From Flavobacteriales bacterium (GTDB lineage Bacteria; Bacteroidota; Bacteroidia; Flavobacteriales_F; PHOS-HE28), in assembly GCA_016713865.1 (NCBI GenBank), contig JADJOG010000047.1:124001-188000 (forward strand): 64,000 nt of DNA, given 5' to 3'. This document shows positions 7,954 to 15,552 of the stretch, piece after piece. Under the pieces are notes generated by a model. It was not told the origin of the DNA. It did not search any database and saw only the letters and a program-made list of their open reading frames with translations. The position numbers and the translations under genes were made by a program. Within the stretch, counting starts at the first letter, position 1. The number at the start of each line of letters is the position of its first letter.

Positions 7954-8735
7954 GGCTCGCTAGACTTCAGGGCAGCGGCACGCATGGCTGCGGCTTGCTC
8001 GCGGCCAAGGTATCGTTCAACCCCTGCGTGCGCGAGATAGACCAGTGGCGTGCTCAGCAGCGCGACGATGAACTTGTATGCATAGGCCGTGAGCACCATG
8101 GCCGTGCATTGCGCGAAGGTGAAGTCGCTGCGCAGGATCCAGAAGGCCATGTAGGTGACCACCACGCTATCGATGAGCTGGCTGATAAGCGTGCTGCCGG
8201 TGGCGCGCAGCCAGATGCGCTTGTCGCCGGTGAACCGCTTGATGGCGCGGAAGCTGAAGGCGTCAACGAGCTGGCCCACCACGAATGCGCTGAGCGATCC
8301 GATGATGATGTTCATGCCCTGCCCGAAGATCCCCGCGAACGCCGCTTGCATATCGGGAACGCCTTTATCCGAATTCATGCCCAGCCAGAAATCGGCGGGC
8401 GGCATGCCGATGGCGAACCACATGACAATGAAAGCGAAAGCGATGAGCGCGGTGGTGAGCAGGGTAATGAAGCGCACGCCGCGCACGCCGTAGTAGTCGT
8501 TCACCACATCGGTGAGGATGAAGACGATGGGCCAAGGCAGCACGCCCACGCTGAGCACGAAGTTCAAGTGCTCCTGGCCGAGCAGGGTGAAGTCGGCCTT
8601 CGCGAAGCCGAAGACGCTCTCCAGCTGGAAGAGCTTCACGCCGATCATCTCCGCCAGCAGCGCGTTGGCCGCGAAGAAGCCGCCGAGCACGAGGAAGAGG
8701 CGCGTGGCCTTGTCGGAGAGGATGGAGTGTATCAC
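7950..8735 (-). CDS. Queuosine precursor transporter, YhhQ/VUT family
   Basis: 261 residues with about six to seven membrane segments. Family marks include 'GGFFAANALLAEMIGVKLF', 'LTDVVNDYYGVR' and 'QLIDSVVVTYMAF', all typical of the VUT_1 / YhhQ family that imports queuine-pathway precursors (preQ0/preQ1). Start is GTG at 8735, overlapping the stop of the MOSC gene (GTGA); its own stop overlaps the GNAT start. A queuosine-pathway reductase (queG) is also encoded at 32271-33200. Confidence 0.88.
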   Translation of the reverse strand: MIHSILSDKATRLFLVLGGFFAANALLAEMIGVKLFQLESVFGFAKADFTLLGQEHLNFVLSVGVLPWPIVFILTDVVNDYYGVRGVRFITLLTTALIAFAFIVMWFAIGMPPADFWLGMNSDKGVPDMQAAFAGIFGQGMNIIIGSLSAFVVGQLVDAFSFRAIKRFTGDKRIWLRATGSTLISQLIDSVVVTYMAFWILRSDFTFAQCTAMVLTAYAYKFIVALLSTPLVYLAHAGVERYLGREQAAAMRAAALKSSEP

Positions 8736-9520
8736 GGGGTGACAAGATCGCCCACGCGCACCATATCACCCGTTATGCCCATCGCGTTCATCCCGAACAT
8801 CACTTTCCCATTCACCGAGCGATAGCTGGCCAGCGTGCGCAGCGGCTCTTTCCCGCGCTCACCCGTCAGCTGATCGGTGGTGGTGATCACGCAGCGCGCG
8901 CAAGGCTTCACCAAGCTGAATCGCGCTGCGCCTATGGCAATGCTTGTCCATGCATCTTCTTGGAATGGCGCGCCTCCAGCGATCACCAGATTCGGCCGGA
9001 AGCGGTTCATCGGCACAGGAGATTCGAGCCTGGTGTTCAAGTCGTCCAACGAGGCTTGTGAGACGATCAGGTAGGGGAAGCCATCGCTCAGTGATGTGCC
9101 GCCGCTCGCATACTTCGCATCCACGGGTCGATGCGCCGCATCCGGCATGAAGACCAATGAGCAGGTGATGCCGAGCTTCTCCGCGAACCAGGCGCTCACC
9201 GCCATCGGCGCGTGCAGCACTTCCACGGCATCGCTCCATACCAGCACACGTTTCGATTCTCCGGCATCCACCGCCCACGGCAGGTCGATGCGATCGCCAT
9301 CGCGCACATCGGTCACGGTGAAGCCATTTGGCGATGGTGCGCAATGCAAGCAGGCCATGGCAAACACTTCACGCTGCGAAATGAATCGTCCATCGGCATC
9401 CACCAGCATCCAGCGTCTGTCGTGCGCGAAGCCGCGATCGGTCATGCGGGCTTCATTCAAGGTGAAGCCACCCAGCGATTTGATAGGGTAGATATGGATG
9501 GAGGCGAGAGACAACTTCAT
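8732..9520 (-). CDS. MOSC domain protein (YcbX/mARC-like)
   Basis: 262 residues from ATG at 9520. The N-terminal MOSC-N beta-barrel starts 'LSLASIHIYPIKSLGG' with 'MTDRGFAHDRRWMLVD', and the MOSC domain has 'RFRPNLVIAGGAPFQED' and 'KPCARCVITTTDQLTG', in which the Cys of 'CARC' is the expected molybdenum ligand. Family knowledge points to a molybdenum-cofactor enzyme reducing N-hydroxylated compounds; the electron partner is not fused here (no C-terminal ferredoxin domain), unlike full-length YcbX. First gene of the MOSC-YhhQ-GNAT operon with 4-base overlaps. Confidence 0.88.
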   Translation of the reverse strand: MKLSLASIHIYPIKSLGGFTLNEARMTDRGFAHDRRWMLVDADGRFISQREVFAMACLHCAPSPNGFTVTDVRDGDRIDLPWAVDAGESKRVLVWSDAVEVLHAPMAVSAWFAEKLGITCSLVFMPDAAHRPVDAKYASGGTSLSDGFPYLIVSQASLDDLNTRLESPVPMNRFRPNLVIAGGAPFQEDAWTSIAIGAARFSLVKPCARCVITTTDQLTGERGKEPLRTLASYRSVNGKVMFGMNAMGITGDMVRVGDLVTP

Positions 9521-9558
9521 GCTGTGCACCGGTCTTCGGAAAGCGCCTGGCGGCGCTC

Positions 9559-9676
9559 GCGGCTCAAATCAAACCACGGATGCACACCGATTGTCACGGA
9601 TAAGCTCACCCTGTCCAGATTGATGCTCAACTGCGATTCGAACTTGTGAGCTTGAGCGTGCATTCATCAGTGGTTG
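9559..9676. repeat. Intergenic repeat, copy 1
   Basis: Starts GCGGCTCAAATCAAACCACG and contains CACACCGATTGTCACGGAT, then a variable part ending GAGCGTGCATTCATCAGTGG. It matches copy 2 along about 110 bases with scattered substitutions and small gaps. The core 'ACCACGGAT..CACACCGAT...CACGGAT' is an intergenic repeat type I recall from several bacterial groups. Confidence 0.6.
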
Positions 9677-9713
9677 CTTATTCCTCTTTGATCGGTGGGC
9701 CTGGCCGCGTAAC

Positions 9714-9821
9714 GCGGCTCAAGTCAAACCACGGATTCACACCGATAGACACGGATAAGCTCAATCGGTCCATTTGATGCTCCTCTGCGTTTCGAGCTTG
9801 CGAGCGTGCATTTCATCCGTG
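9714..9821. repeat. Intergenic repeat, copy 2
   Basis: Starts GCGGCTCAAGTCAAACCACG and contains CACACCGATAGACACGGAT, then CGAGCTTGCGAGCGTGCATT. Same order of blocks as copy 1, 155 bases downstream. The short internal repeats 'CACGGAT..CACACCGAT..CACGGAT' are near-palindromic with the 'ATCCGTG' at the end of this copy, so the unit could fold. Confidence 0.6.
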
Positions 9822-9909
9822 CTGATGTCAGTGCGAGGCTTTGCGAAGCACCGTGTGCATCAGTGGTTCGTTCTTGTTGCTACCCGGTGGCCTATGCAAG
9901 AACCTCGAC

Positions 9910-11847
9910 CTATGGCCGCAGTATGCGCTTGATCACCTCTTCGCCATCGATGCGCATGCGGATGAAGTAGGTGCCAGCCGTATCGGTCAATCGCAGTCGC
10001 AAGCCTTGGCTTGTGCGCTGTTGGTCGAAGCGTGCTAACGCGCCACGCGCATCATGCACCGATAGCAGCGTGAGGCTTGTCGCGCTTTCCGCCGTGATCG
10101 ACACCCAGCCATCGGTTGTCGGGTTCGGTGCTACGCGCACGCGATCAGCCGCGGGTGCCGCGATGCCAGCCGGACCGAGGAAGAGCGAATCGGCCGCCAC
10201 CAACGATGGCGAGCGATCACTGGCCTCGAGCATGTCGCGGAAGGCATCGATTTCCGGATGGCTGTAGCTGAACATCTCCTGGTTCCATGCTGGAGGCACG
10301 GGTTGGTACCAGACCCGGGCGAATGCATGCAGCGCATCAGACACGCCAGTGATCGGAATGTGAAAGCGCACCACATCGGCGCCGGTTCCTTCATCGCCGA
10401 AGGCATTGCGGTTGAAGTCGATGTCGCTCGCGGGAACGCCTGCCACACGTGTGGTGTCGTATGCGAAATGCGTGCTGGTGAATCCGACCGGTGCCAAACG
10501 GTTGTCCTTGATCGGTTCCTTGGCGCGCTCGAGCACGGTGGTGGGGTCGCCGTTCACATCGCCCATCACCATCTCGTAGATCTGCACCTGATCGCTGCTC
10601 GTGATCACATCGTAATACGGTTCATAGGGCGAATCGTGGCCTTCCACCTCATCGGCGCTGTTCAGCAAGCCGCTCTTGAAAACGGTGTCGCCCTCGGCGG
10701 TGAGCACGATGAACTCAATGAATGCGCGACGCGAAGGATAGCCGCTGGGGAAGCGGTGTCCGGCCTTGTTGTCAAGTCGCAGGGCGAAATAGGCGGTGTC
10801 GTCCGTCCGGTGATCAAGCGTGAGCGCGATGTCGAGCGTGTGCTGCGCGAGCATGCGCCGCGTGCGCGCGAGCGTGCTATCGAATTGCGTATCGGATGCC
10901 GGTATCGCGAGCGCTGCGCGGTTCTGCTTCAGCAGGCGCAGCATGTGCTCGTTGCCCCCGACCAGGTGATGCAGGCCGAAGGGCGATTGCGGATTCAGGA
11001 AGGGGTACTCCGCGGCGAGCAGGATGCCGTCGTTGATGCGAGGCATGTGGCAGGTGTTGCACTGCGTGCCGTTCGCGCTGTAAACGCTGTTGAGCCACTC
11101 ATGGTAGGTGGCCTGCTCCACGAAATGATCGCCAGTGAGGTTGCCTTCGAGGTCGGCCGTCTCTGTGACGAGCGTGTGGCAGCCCGCGCACGCTTTGCTG
11201 TTCACGATGTGGCTGCCATAAGTCGGCCTGAAGCGCACGAAGAACTCCATGATCGCCGGATTGATCTGGTCATCGGCATAGGGTCCATACACGCGTGCAG
11301 AATCGAATTCCAGTTCGCCGCTGAAGAATGTGCCTGCCGTGGCCTCGCTCTGCATGTGGCAACTCAGGCAGCTCACGCCATCGAGGCCAAGCACGCTCGT
11401 ATCCAGATGCGCCAATGTGAAAGGCGGATGGCCCATCATGCGCTCCTCGTGCATGCCCAAGGGCGCGTGGCAGCTCAAGCATTTGTTCTGGAGCGCTCCG
11501 GCATGCGCGGGATTCACAAGCGACTCATGGCGGATTTTGGCGCGGAAGAAAGGGTCGCGCGCGCTGTTGGCCATCATGGTGCTTCGCCAATCGTCGGCTA
11601 CATTCACGTCACGCCCCTGCCCATCGATACTCGCGATTCCCTGCGGATCGAAGCCATGGCAGCCCGCGCAGCGGCCCGATGTGGCGAAGTAGGTGCTGAT
11701 CACCACCGGCAGGCTATCGGCGCTGCGCATCATGGCGAGTTCCAAGCGCCCGTGGGGCCCTGCTATGGGGCGCACCGCGAAGTCCCACGCCGTGAGCAAG
11801 AGCACCAGGCCCACGGCCAAGCTGATCACGATACCCGTCTTGTTCAT
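9910..11847 (-). CDS. Multiheme (five CxxCH) cytochrome c with T9SS C-terminal sorting domain
   Basis: 645 residues from ATG at 11847. The N-terminus has a signal peptide or anchor (residues 6-22 hydrophobic). Five heme c motifs are present in order: CAGCH, CLSCH, CLSCH, CAGCH, CNTCH, all in the first half. The second half is beta-rich, and the last ~75 residues ('VAPNPTTDGWVSI' through 'GTYFIRMRIDGEEVIKRIL') are a type A T9SS sorting domain. So the protein is predicted to cross the outer membrane by the T9SS and be displayed or released. A cell-surface redox role is inferred. It stands alone as a transcription unit, divergent from the MORN gene. Confidence 0.85.
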   Translation of the reverse strand: MNKTGIVISLAVGLVLLLTAWDFAVRPIAGPHGRLELAMMRSADSLPVVISTYFATSGRCAGCHGFDPQGIASIDGQGRDVNVADDWRSTMMANSARDPFFRAKIRHESLVNPAHAGALQNKCLSCHAPLGMHEERMMGHPPFTLAHLDTSVLGLDGVSCLSCHMQSEATAGTFFSGELEFDSARVYGPYADDQINPAIMEFFVRFRPTYGSHIVNSKACAGCHTLVTETADLEGNLTGDHFVEQATYHEWLNSVYSANGTQCNTCHMPRINDGILLAAEYPFLNPQSPFGLHHLVGGNEHMLRLLKQNRAALAIPASDTQFDSTLARTRRMLAQHTLDIALTLDHRTDDTAYFALRLDNKAGHRFPSGYPSRRAFIEFIVLTAEGDTVFKSGLLNSADEVEGHDSPYEPYYDVITSSDQVQIYEMVMGDVNGDPTTVLERAKEPIKDNRLAPVGFTSTHFAYDTTRVAGVPASDIDFNRNAFGDEGTGADVVRFHIPITGVSDALHAFARVWYQPVPPAWNQEMFSYSHPEIDAFRDMLEASDRSPSLVAADSLFLGPAGIAAPAADRVRVAPNPTTDGWVSITAESATSLTLLSVHDARGALARFDQQRTSQGLRLRLTDTAGTYFIRMRIDGEEVIKRILRP

Positions 11848-11858
11848 CTCCAAGCGCC

Positions 11859-11866
11859 GCAAGGTA
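11859..11866 (-). promoter_or_regulatory. -7-like element TACCTTGC
   Basis: TACCTTGC on the minus strand, 11 bases before the multiheme cytochrome ATG. It is a weaker match (TAnnTTnn) in the position where other genes here carry TAnnTTCG. Confidence 0.25.
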
Positions 11867-11997
11867 GAAGGCCGTCATATCGCCGAAGGCCCTGATACTT
11901 GTCAGGATGGAACACCTGTGCCCACGCACGGTTCGTGATCCAACCCGCGTTGTGGGAAGTTGACAGCTCTTGGCACATGCCCATGCTGCAGCCCGGG

Positions 11998-12005
11998 TAC
12001 TTTCG
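11998..12005 (+). promoter_or_regulatory. -7-like element TACTTTCG
   Basis: TACTTTCG ends 4 bases before the ATG of the MORN-repeat gene. A TTG at 11970-11972 lies 25 bases upstream, slightly wide for a -33 element. Confidence 0.4.
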
Positions 12006-12009
12006 CACC

Positions 12010-13677
12010 ATGCGTTCGCTTCTGCTTTTCATCGGCCTGGCCTCGTCTCTTCACTTCTTCGCGCAAGGCGCCGAGCCCTTCGTCGATTATTGGGATGCGA
12101 AACGGGGCATCAAGAAGAGCGAGGGCCTCATGGTGAATGGCCGCGAGTGGGGCGAGTGGAAATTCTACGACCGCGAAGGGCGCCTGATCGAGCATAGCGA
12201 TTATAAAGCGGGTGAGCGTGATGGCCGTGTGCACATCTATTACCCCGGGTCGGTGCCCGGGGCAGGCTCCCCCCAATTGCAGCACGATGGCTTCATGCGC
12301 CGCGGCGTTCAGGACAGCACCATCACCAGCTACTACATGAGCGGCACGGTCATGGAGCGCGGGGCGTACAAGAAGGGCGTGAAGGAAGGCGCGTGGGAAT
12401 ACTTCCATCCCGATGGCAAGCCCATGCTGAAAGAGCGCTGGAGCAACGGCATCGTGATAGTCACCGATGCATGGGAGCGCGACGGCGCGCAATCCGTGAA
12501 GCAGGGCGATGGCGTGCTGCGCATCCATTTTGCCAGCGGCGCGCTTAGCGAAGAGAAGCACTACAAGGCCGGCGTGCCCGATGGCATGCAAACGGAGTAC
12601 TGGCCGGCCGGCAACATCCGATCGCAAGGGCCATGCACCGGCGGCTTGCGCAACGGCTTGTGGAAGTGGTTCGGCAGCAACAGCAAGCCCGAGAAAGAGG
12701 CGGCCTACCTCGCGGGCAGATTGCACGGCACCTACGCGGTGTACCGTTCCGATGGTTCGGTTGATGTGCAGGGTTGGCATAAGGCAGATAAGAAGGATAG
12801 CCTGTGGACCTGGTACAACTCGGCTGGCAAGCCCGAGATGAGCGGCCCATTCAAGGAGGATCTGCGCGAGGGCACTTGGAAGCATTGGCACCTCAATGGC
12901 CAGTTGCAGAGCACCGGAGCCTACAAAGCCGATCAGGAGCAGGACGAATGGGTGTACTACTACGAGGGCGGGCAGCTCTGGCGGAAAGGCGCATTCAACC
13001 AAGGGCAGAAGACCGGCATCTGGACCACCCGCTTTGAGAAAGGGCAGAAGCTGCAAGAAGGCCCGTATGTGAATGGCAAAGAAGATGGCCTGTGGCAGAG
13101 CTGGTTCGAGAACGGCAAGCTCAAGGCCGAAGGCAGCTTCGCGCAAGGGCGCATGAACGGCCTATGGAAAGGCTACTTCCCCGATGGCAGCCCGGATTAC
13201 CAAGGCAACTACAAAGACGACCAGAAGCATGGCGCGTGGAAACTCTTCTTCGATCCCGGCGAAGGCAAGATCAGCGGTGGAAGGGTGCGCGAAGAAGGAA
13301 GCTATGCAGATGGCCGCAAAAACGGTCGCTGGGTGGCTTACAGCGTGAATGGGTTGCCGATCAGCGATGGACTCTTTGCCAATGGCACGCCAACGGGCAA
13401 GTGGATCTACTTCGACGATGCCGGCGTGAAGATGCGCGAGCAGGAACTCCTCAACGGCGATCCGCACGGCAACTGCAAGGTGTATGATCAGCGCGGCCGC
13501 GTGGTGCAGGAGATGAACTACCGCAACGGCCGCTTGCACGGCACCAGCACCACCTACGATCGAAACGGCAAGCCTGTGAGGTCGGTTGAGTACGAGGATG
13601 GGCAGATCAAGAAAGCCGAGCCTCCGAAGGGCCAGCCGCAGCAGAGGGGAGGTGCAGTGCCGGGGGGGAGGAGGTAG
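12010..13677 (+). CDS. Secreted YwqK/MORN-type repeat protein
   Basis: 555 residues from ATG at 12010; an upstream in-frame extension to 11899 lacks a signal peptide. Signal peptide about residues 1-19 ('FIGLASSLHFFAQG'). The rest is an array of about 22-24-residue repeats of the form G-x-x-x-G-x-W-x-x-Y/F-x-x-x-G-x-x-x-x-x-G-x-Y-x-x-G, for example 'GLRNGLWKWFGSN', 'GLWQSWFENGKLKAEGSF' and 'GLWKGYFPDGSPDYQGNY'. These are MORN_2 / YwqK-type repeats, which build a long beta sheet. In Bacteroidota such proteins are secreted or outer-membrane associated; no catalytic residue set is visible. Function unknown. Confidence 0.8.
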   Translation: MRSLLLFIGLASSLHFFAQGAEPFVDYWDAKRGIKKSEGLMVNGREWGEWKFYDREGRLIEHSDYKAGERDGRVHIYYPGSVPGAGSPQLQHDGFMRRGVQDSTITSYYMSGTVMERGAYKKGVKEGAWEYFHPDGKPMLKERWSNGIVIVTDAWERDGAQSVKQGDGVLRIHFASGALSEEKHYKAGVPDGMQTEYWPAGNIRSQGPCTGGLRNGLWKWFGSNSKPEKEAAYLAGRLHGTYAVYRSDGSVDVQGWHKADKKDSLWTWYNSAGKPEMSGPFKEDLREGTWKHWHLNGQLQSTGAYKADQEQDEWVYYYEGGQLWRKGAFNQGQKTGIWTTRFEKGQKLQEGPYVNGKEDGLWQSWFENGKLKAEGSFAQGRMNGLWKGYFPDGSPDYQGNYKDDQKHGAWKLFFDPGEGKISGGRVREEGSYADGRKNGRWVAYSVNGLPISDGLFANGTPTGKWIYFDDAGVKMREQELLNGDPHGNCKVYDQRGRVVQEMNYRNGRLHGTSTTYDRNGKPVRSVEYEDGQIKKAEPPKGQPQQRGGAVPGGRR

Positions 13678-13718
13678 AGAGGAGTAACCGTGATGGCGGC
13701 CTGTTTGCCATCAAACCC

Positions 13719-13726
13719 TACATTCG
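13719..13726 (+). promoter_or_regulatory. -7-like element TACATTCG upstream of rimP operon
   Basis: TACATTCG, 74 bases before the rimP ATG, is the best promoter candidate for the rimP-nusA-infB operon. A TTTG at 13704-13707 is only 11 bases upstream, too close for a standard -33. Confidence 0.35.
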
Positions 13727-13800
13727 CACCCGAAAGTCGGCGGAAGAGGAAGAGGGGACCGCCCCTCTTTTTGTTGAAGCCCCTTGAGGTACAGGAGTTC

Positions 13801-14262
13801 ATGATCACTGAAGCCACCGTGCAAGCCATCGTAGAGCGCCATTTGGAAGGCACCACGCACTTCCTCGTGGCCGTTGAGTTGCGCCCTGGCAAACTGGTGG
13901 TGGAGGTTGATAACGACCGTGCCATCACCCTGAACGAACTAGCCACGCTGAACAAGGCCGTTCGCGAAGAACTGGGCCCCGAGGCCGACGACATCGAGAT
14001 GCAGTTCAGCAGCCCGGGCATGGGCCGCCCCTTCAAGGTGATGCGCCAATACCAGAAGCACATCGGTCGCATCGTCGATATCACCCTTAACGATGGCAGC
14101 GCCCTGCACGGGCAGCTCGCCTCGATCAATGGCAGCACCTTGGCCTTGCGCATCCAGCATCCGCCCAAGGTGAAAGGCCGCCTACCGAAACTGGACGAGG
14201 ACACCACTACGGTGCCCCTCGCCGACATCAAGAGCACCAAAGCAACCATCACGTTCAACTGA
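13801..14262 (+). CDS. rimP: Ribosome maturation factor RimP
   Basis: 153 residues from ATG at 13801, preceded by an A/G-rich CAGGAG-like site. The sequence shows RimP marks: 'HFLVAVELRPGKLVVEVDND' in the N-terminal domain, 'SSPGMGRPFK' (the conserved S-x-P-G-x-x-R-P-F loop), then an SH3-like C-terminal domain with 'IGRIVDITLNDG' and 'LADIKSTKATITF'. It helps 30S subunit maturation. The order rimP-nusA-infB is the standard bacterial operon; nusA starts 9 bases after its stop. Confidence 0.96.
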   Translation: MITEATVQAIVERHLEGTTHFLVAVELRPGKLVVEVDNDRAITLNELATLNKAVREELGPEADDIEMQFSSPGMGRPFKVMRQYQKHIGRIVDITLNDGSALHGQLASINGSTLALRIQHPPKVKGRLPKLDEDTTTVPLADIKSTKATITFN

Positions 14263-14271
14263 TCCCTGGCC

Positions 14272-15510
14272 ATGGCCACTGTGAACCTCCTCGAGTCCTT
14301 CGGCGAATTCAAGGACATCAAGAACATCGACCGCGTAACCATGATGGGTATCATGGAGGACGTCTTCCGCAGCGTTGTGCTAAAACGCTTCGGCGAAGAA
14401 GCCAAGGTTGACATCATCATCAACCCCGATAAGGGCGACCTGGAAGTATGGTTGAACCGCGTGATCGTCGAGGACGGCTTCAGCGAGGACGACAACCTCG
14501 ACATCGAGCTCACCGAGGCGCGCAAGATCGATCCCGACTTCGAAGTGGGAGAGGAAGTGAGCCAGGAGCTGAAGATCGAGGACTTCGGCCGCCGCAACAT
14601 CCTTGCGCTGAAGCAGAACCTGCAAGGCCGCATCGTGGAGCTGGAGAAGGACCACCTCTACAACAAGTACAAAGAGCGCGTGGGCGAGATCATCGCCGGC
14701 GAGGTCTATCAGGTATGGAAGCGCGAGACCTTGATCATCGACGACGAGGGCAACGAGTTGATCATGCCCAAGGACCAGCAGATCAAGACCGACTTCTTCA
14801 AGAAGGGCGATACCGTGCGCGCCGTGGTGTGGAAGGTGGAGATGATCAACAACAGCCCCAAGGTGATCCTGAGCCGCACGGCACCGGAATTCCTCGCGAA
14901 GCTGTTCGAGCAGGAGGTGCCCGAGGTGGCCGATGGCCTGATCACCATCAAGCGCATCGTGCGCGAACCGGGCGAGCGCGCCAAGGTGGCGGTGGAGAGC
15001 TACGACGACCGCATCGATCCAGTGGGCGCGTGCGTGGGCATGAAGGGCAGCCGCATCCACGGCATCGTGCGTGAGCTGCGCAACGAGAACATCGATGTGA
15101 TCAACTACACCGCCAACGAGCAGCTGCTGATCCAGCGCGCATTGAGCCCCGCCAAGATCGGCGACATCAAGCTCGACAACGAGCGCAAGCGCGCCGAGGT
15201 GTACATGAAGCCCGATCAGGTGGCGCTCGCCATCGGCAAGGGCGGCCACAACATCAAATTGGCTGGTCGCCTCACGGGCTTCGACATCGATGTGTACCGC
15301 GATACCGACGAAGTGACCGACGACGTGGCGCTGGACGATTTCGCAGACGAGATCGACGAGTGGATTATTACCGAGCTGAAGAACATCGGCTGCGACACCG
15401 CGCGCAGCGTGCTCGACATCCCGGCGGAAGAATTGGTGCGCCGCACCGATCTGGAAGAAGAGACCATCAACGAGGTGCTGCGGATCCTCAAGAGCGAGCT
15501 GGAAGGATGA
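14272..15510 (+). CDS. nusA: Transcription termination/antitermination factor NusA
   Basis: 412 residues. N-terminal RNA-polymerase binding domain (about 1-125), S1 domain (about 130-200, 'VGEIIAGEVYQVWKRE'), then two KH domains ('VGACVGMKGSRIHGIVREL' and 'QVALAIGKGGHNIKLAGRL'; both G-x-x-G loops intact), and a short acidic region with a helix-hairpin-like C-terminus ('SVLDIPAEELVRRTDLEEE'). The C-terminal acidic repeats of enterobacterial NusA (495 residues) are missing, as is usual in Bacteroidota. It acts on paused RNA polymerase. Confidence 0.97.
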   Translation: MATVNLLESFGEFKDIKNIDRVTMMGIMEDVFRSVVLKRFGEEAKVDIIINPDKGDLEVWLNRVIVEDGFSEDDNLDIELTEARKIDPDFEVGEEVSQELKIEDFGRRNILALKQNLQGRIVELEKDHLYNKYKERVGEIIAGEVYQVWKRETLIIDDEGNELIMPKDQQIKTDFFKKGDTVRAVVWKVEMINNSPKVILSRTAPEFLAKLFEQEVPEVADGLITIKRIVREPGERAKVAVESYDDRIDPVGACVGMKGSRIHGIVRELRNENIDVINYTANEQLLIQRALSPAKIGDIKLDNERKRAEVYMKPDQVALAIGKGGHNIKLAGRLTGFDIDVYRDTDEVTDDVALDDFADEIDEWIITELKNIGCDTARSVLDIPAEELVRRTDLEEETINEVLRILKSELEG

Positions 15511-15552
15511 GGCGCCTGCGAGTGCGGGGCGCGTGAACGATAAACCGAACAC

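Larger units (their letters stand above)
9521..9909. other. Gene-free stretch carrying diverged repeats
   Basis: 389 bases between the MOSC start and the stop of the multiheme cytochrome gene. No reading frame of note is present on either strand. It holds two copies of a diverged direct repeat (listed separately) and a shorter echo, 'CATCAGTGGTT', near 9666 and 9858. Confidence 0.6.
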
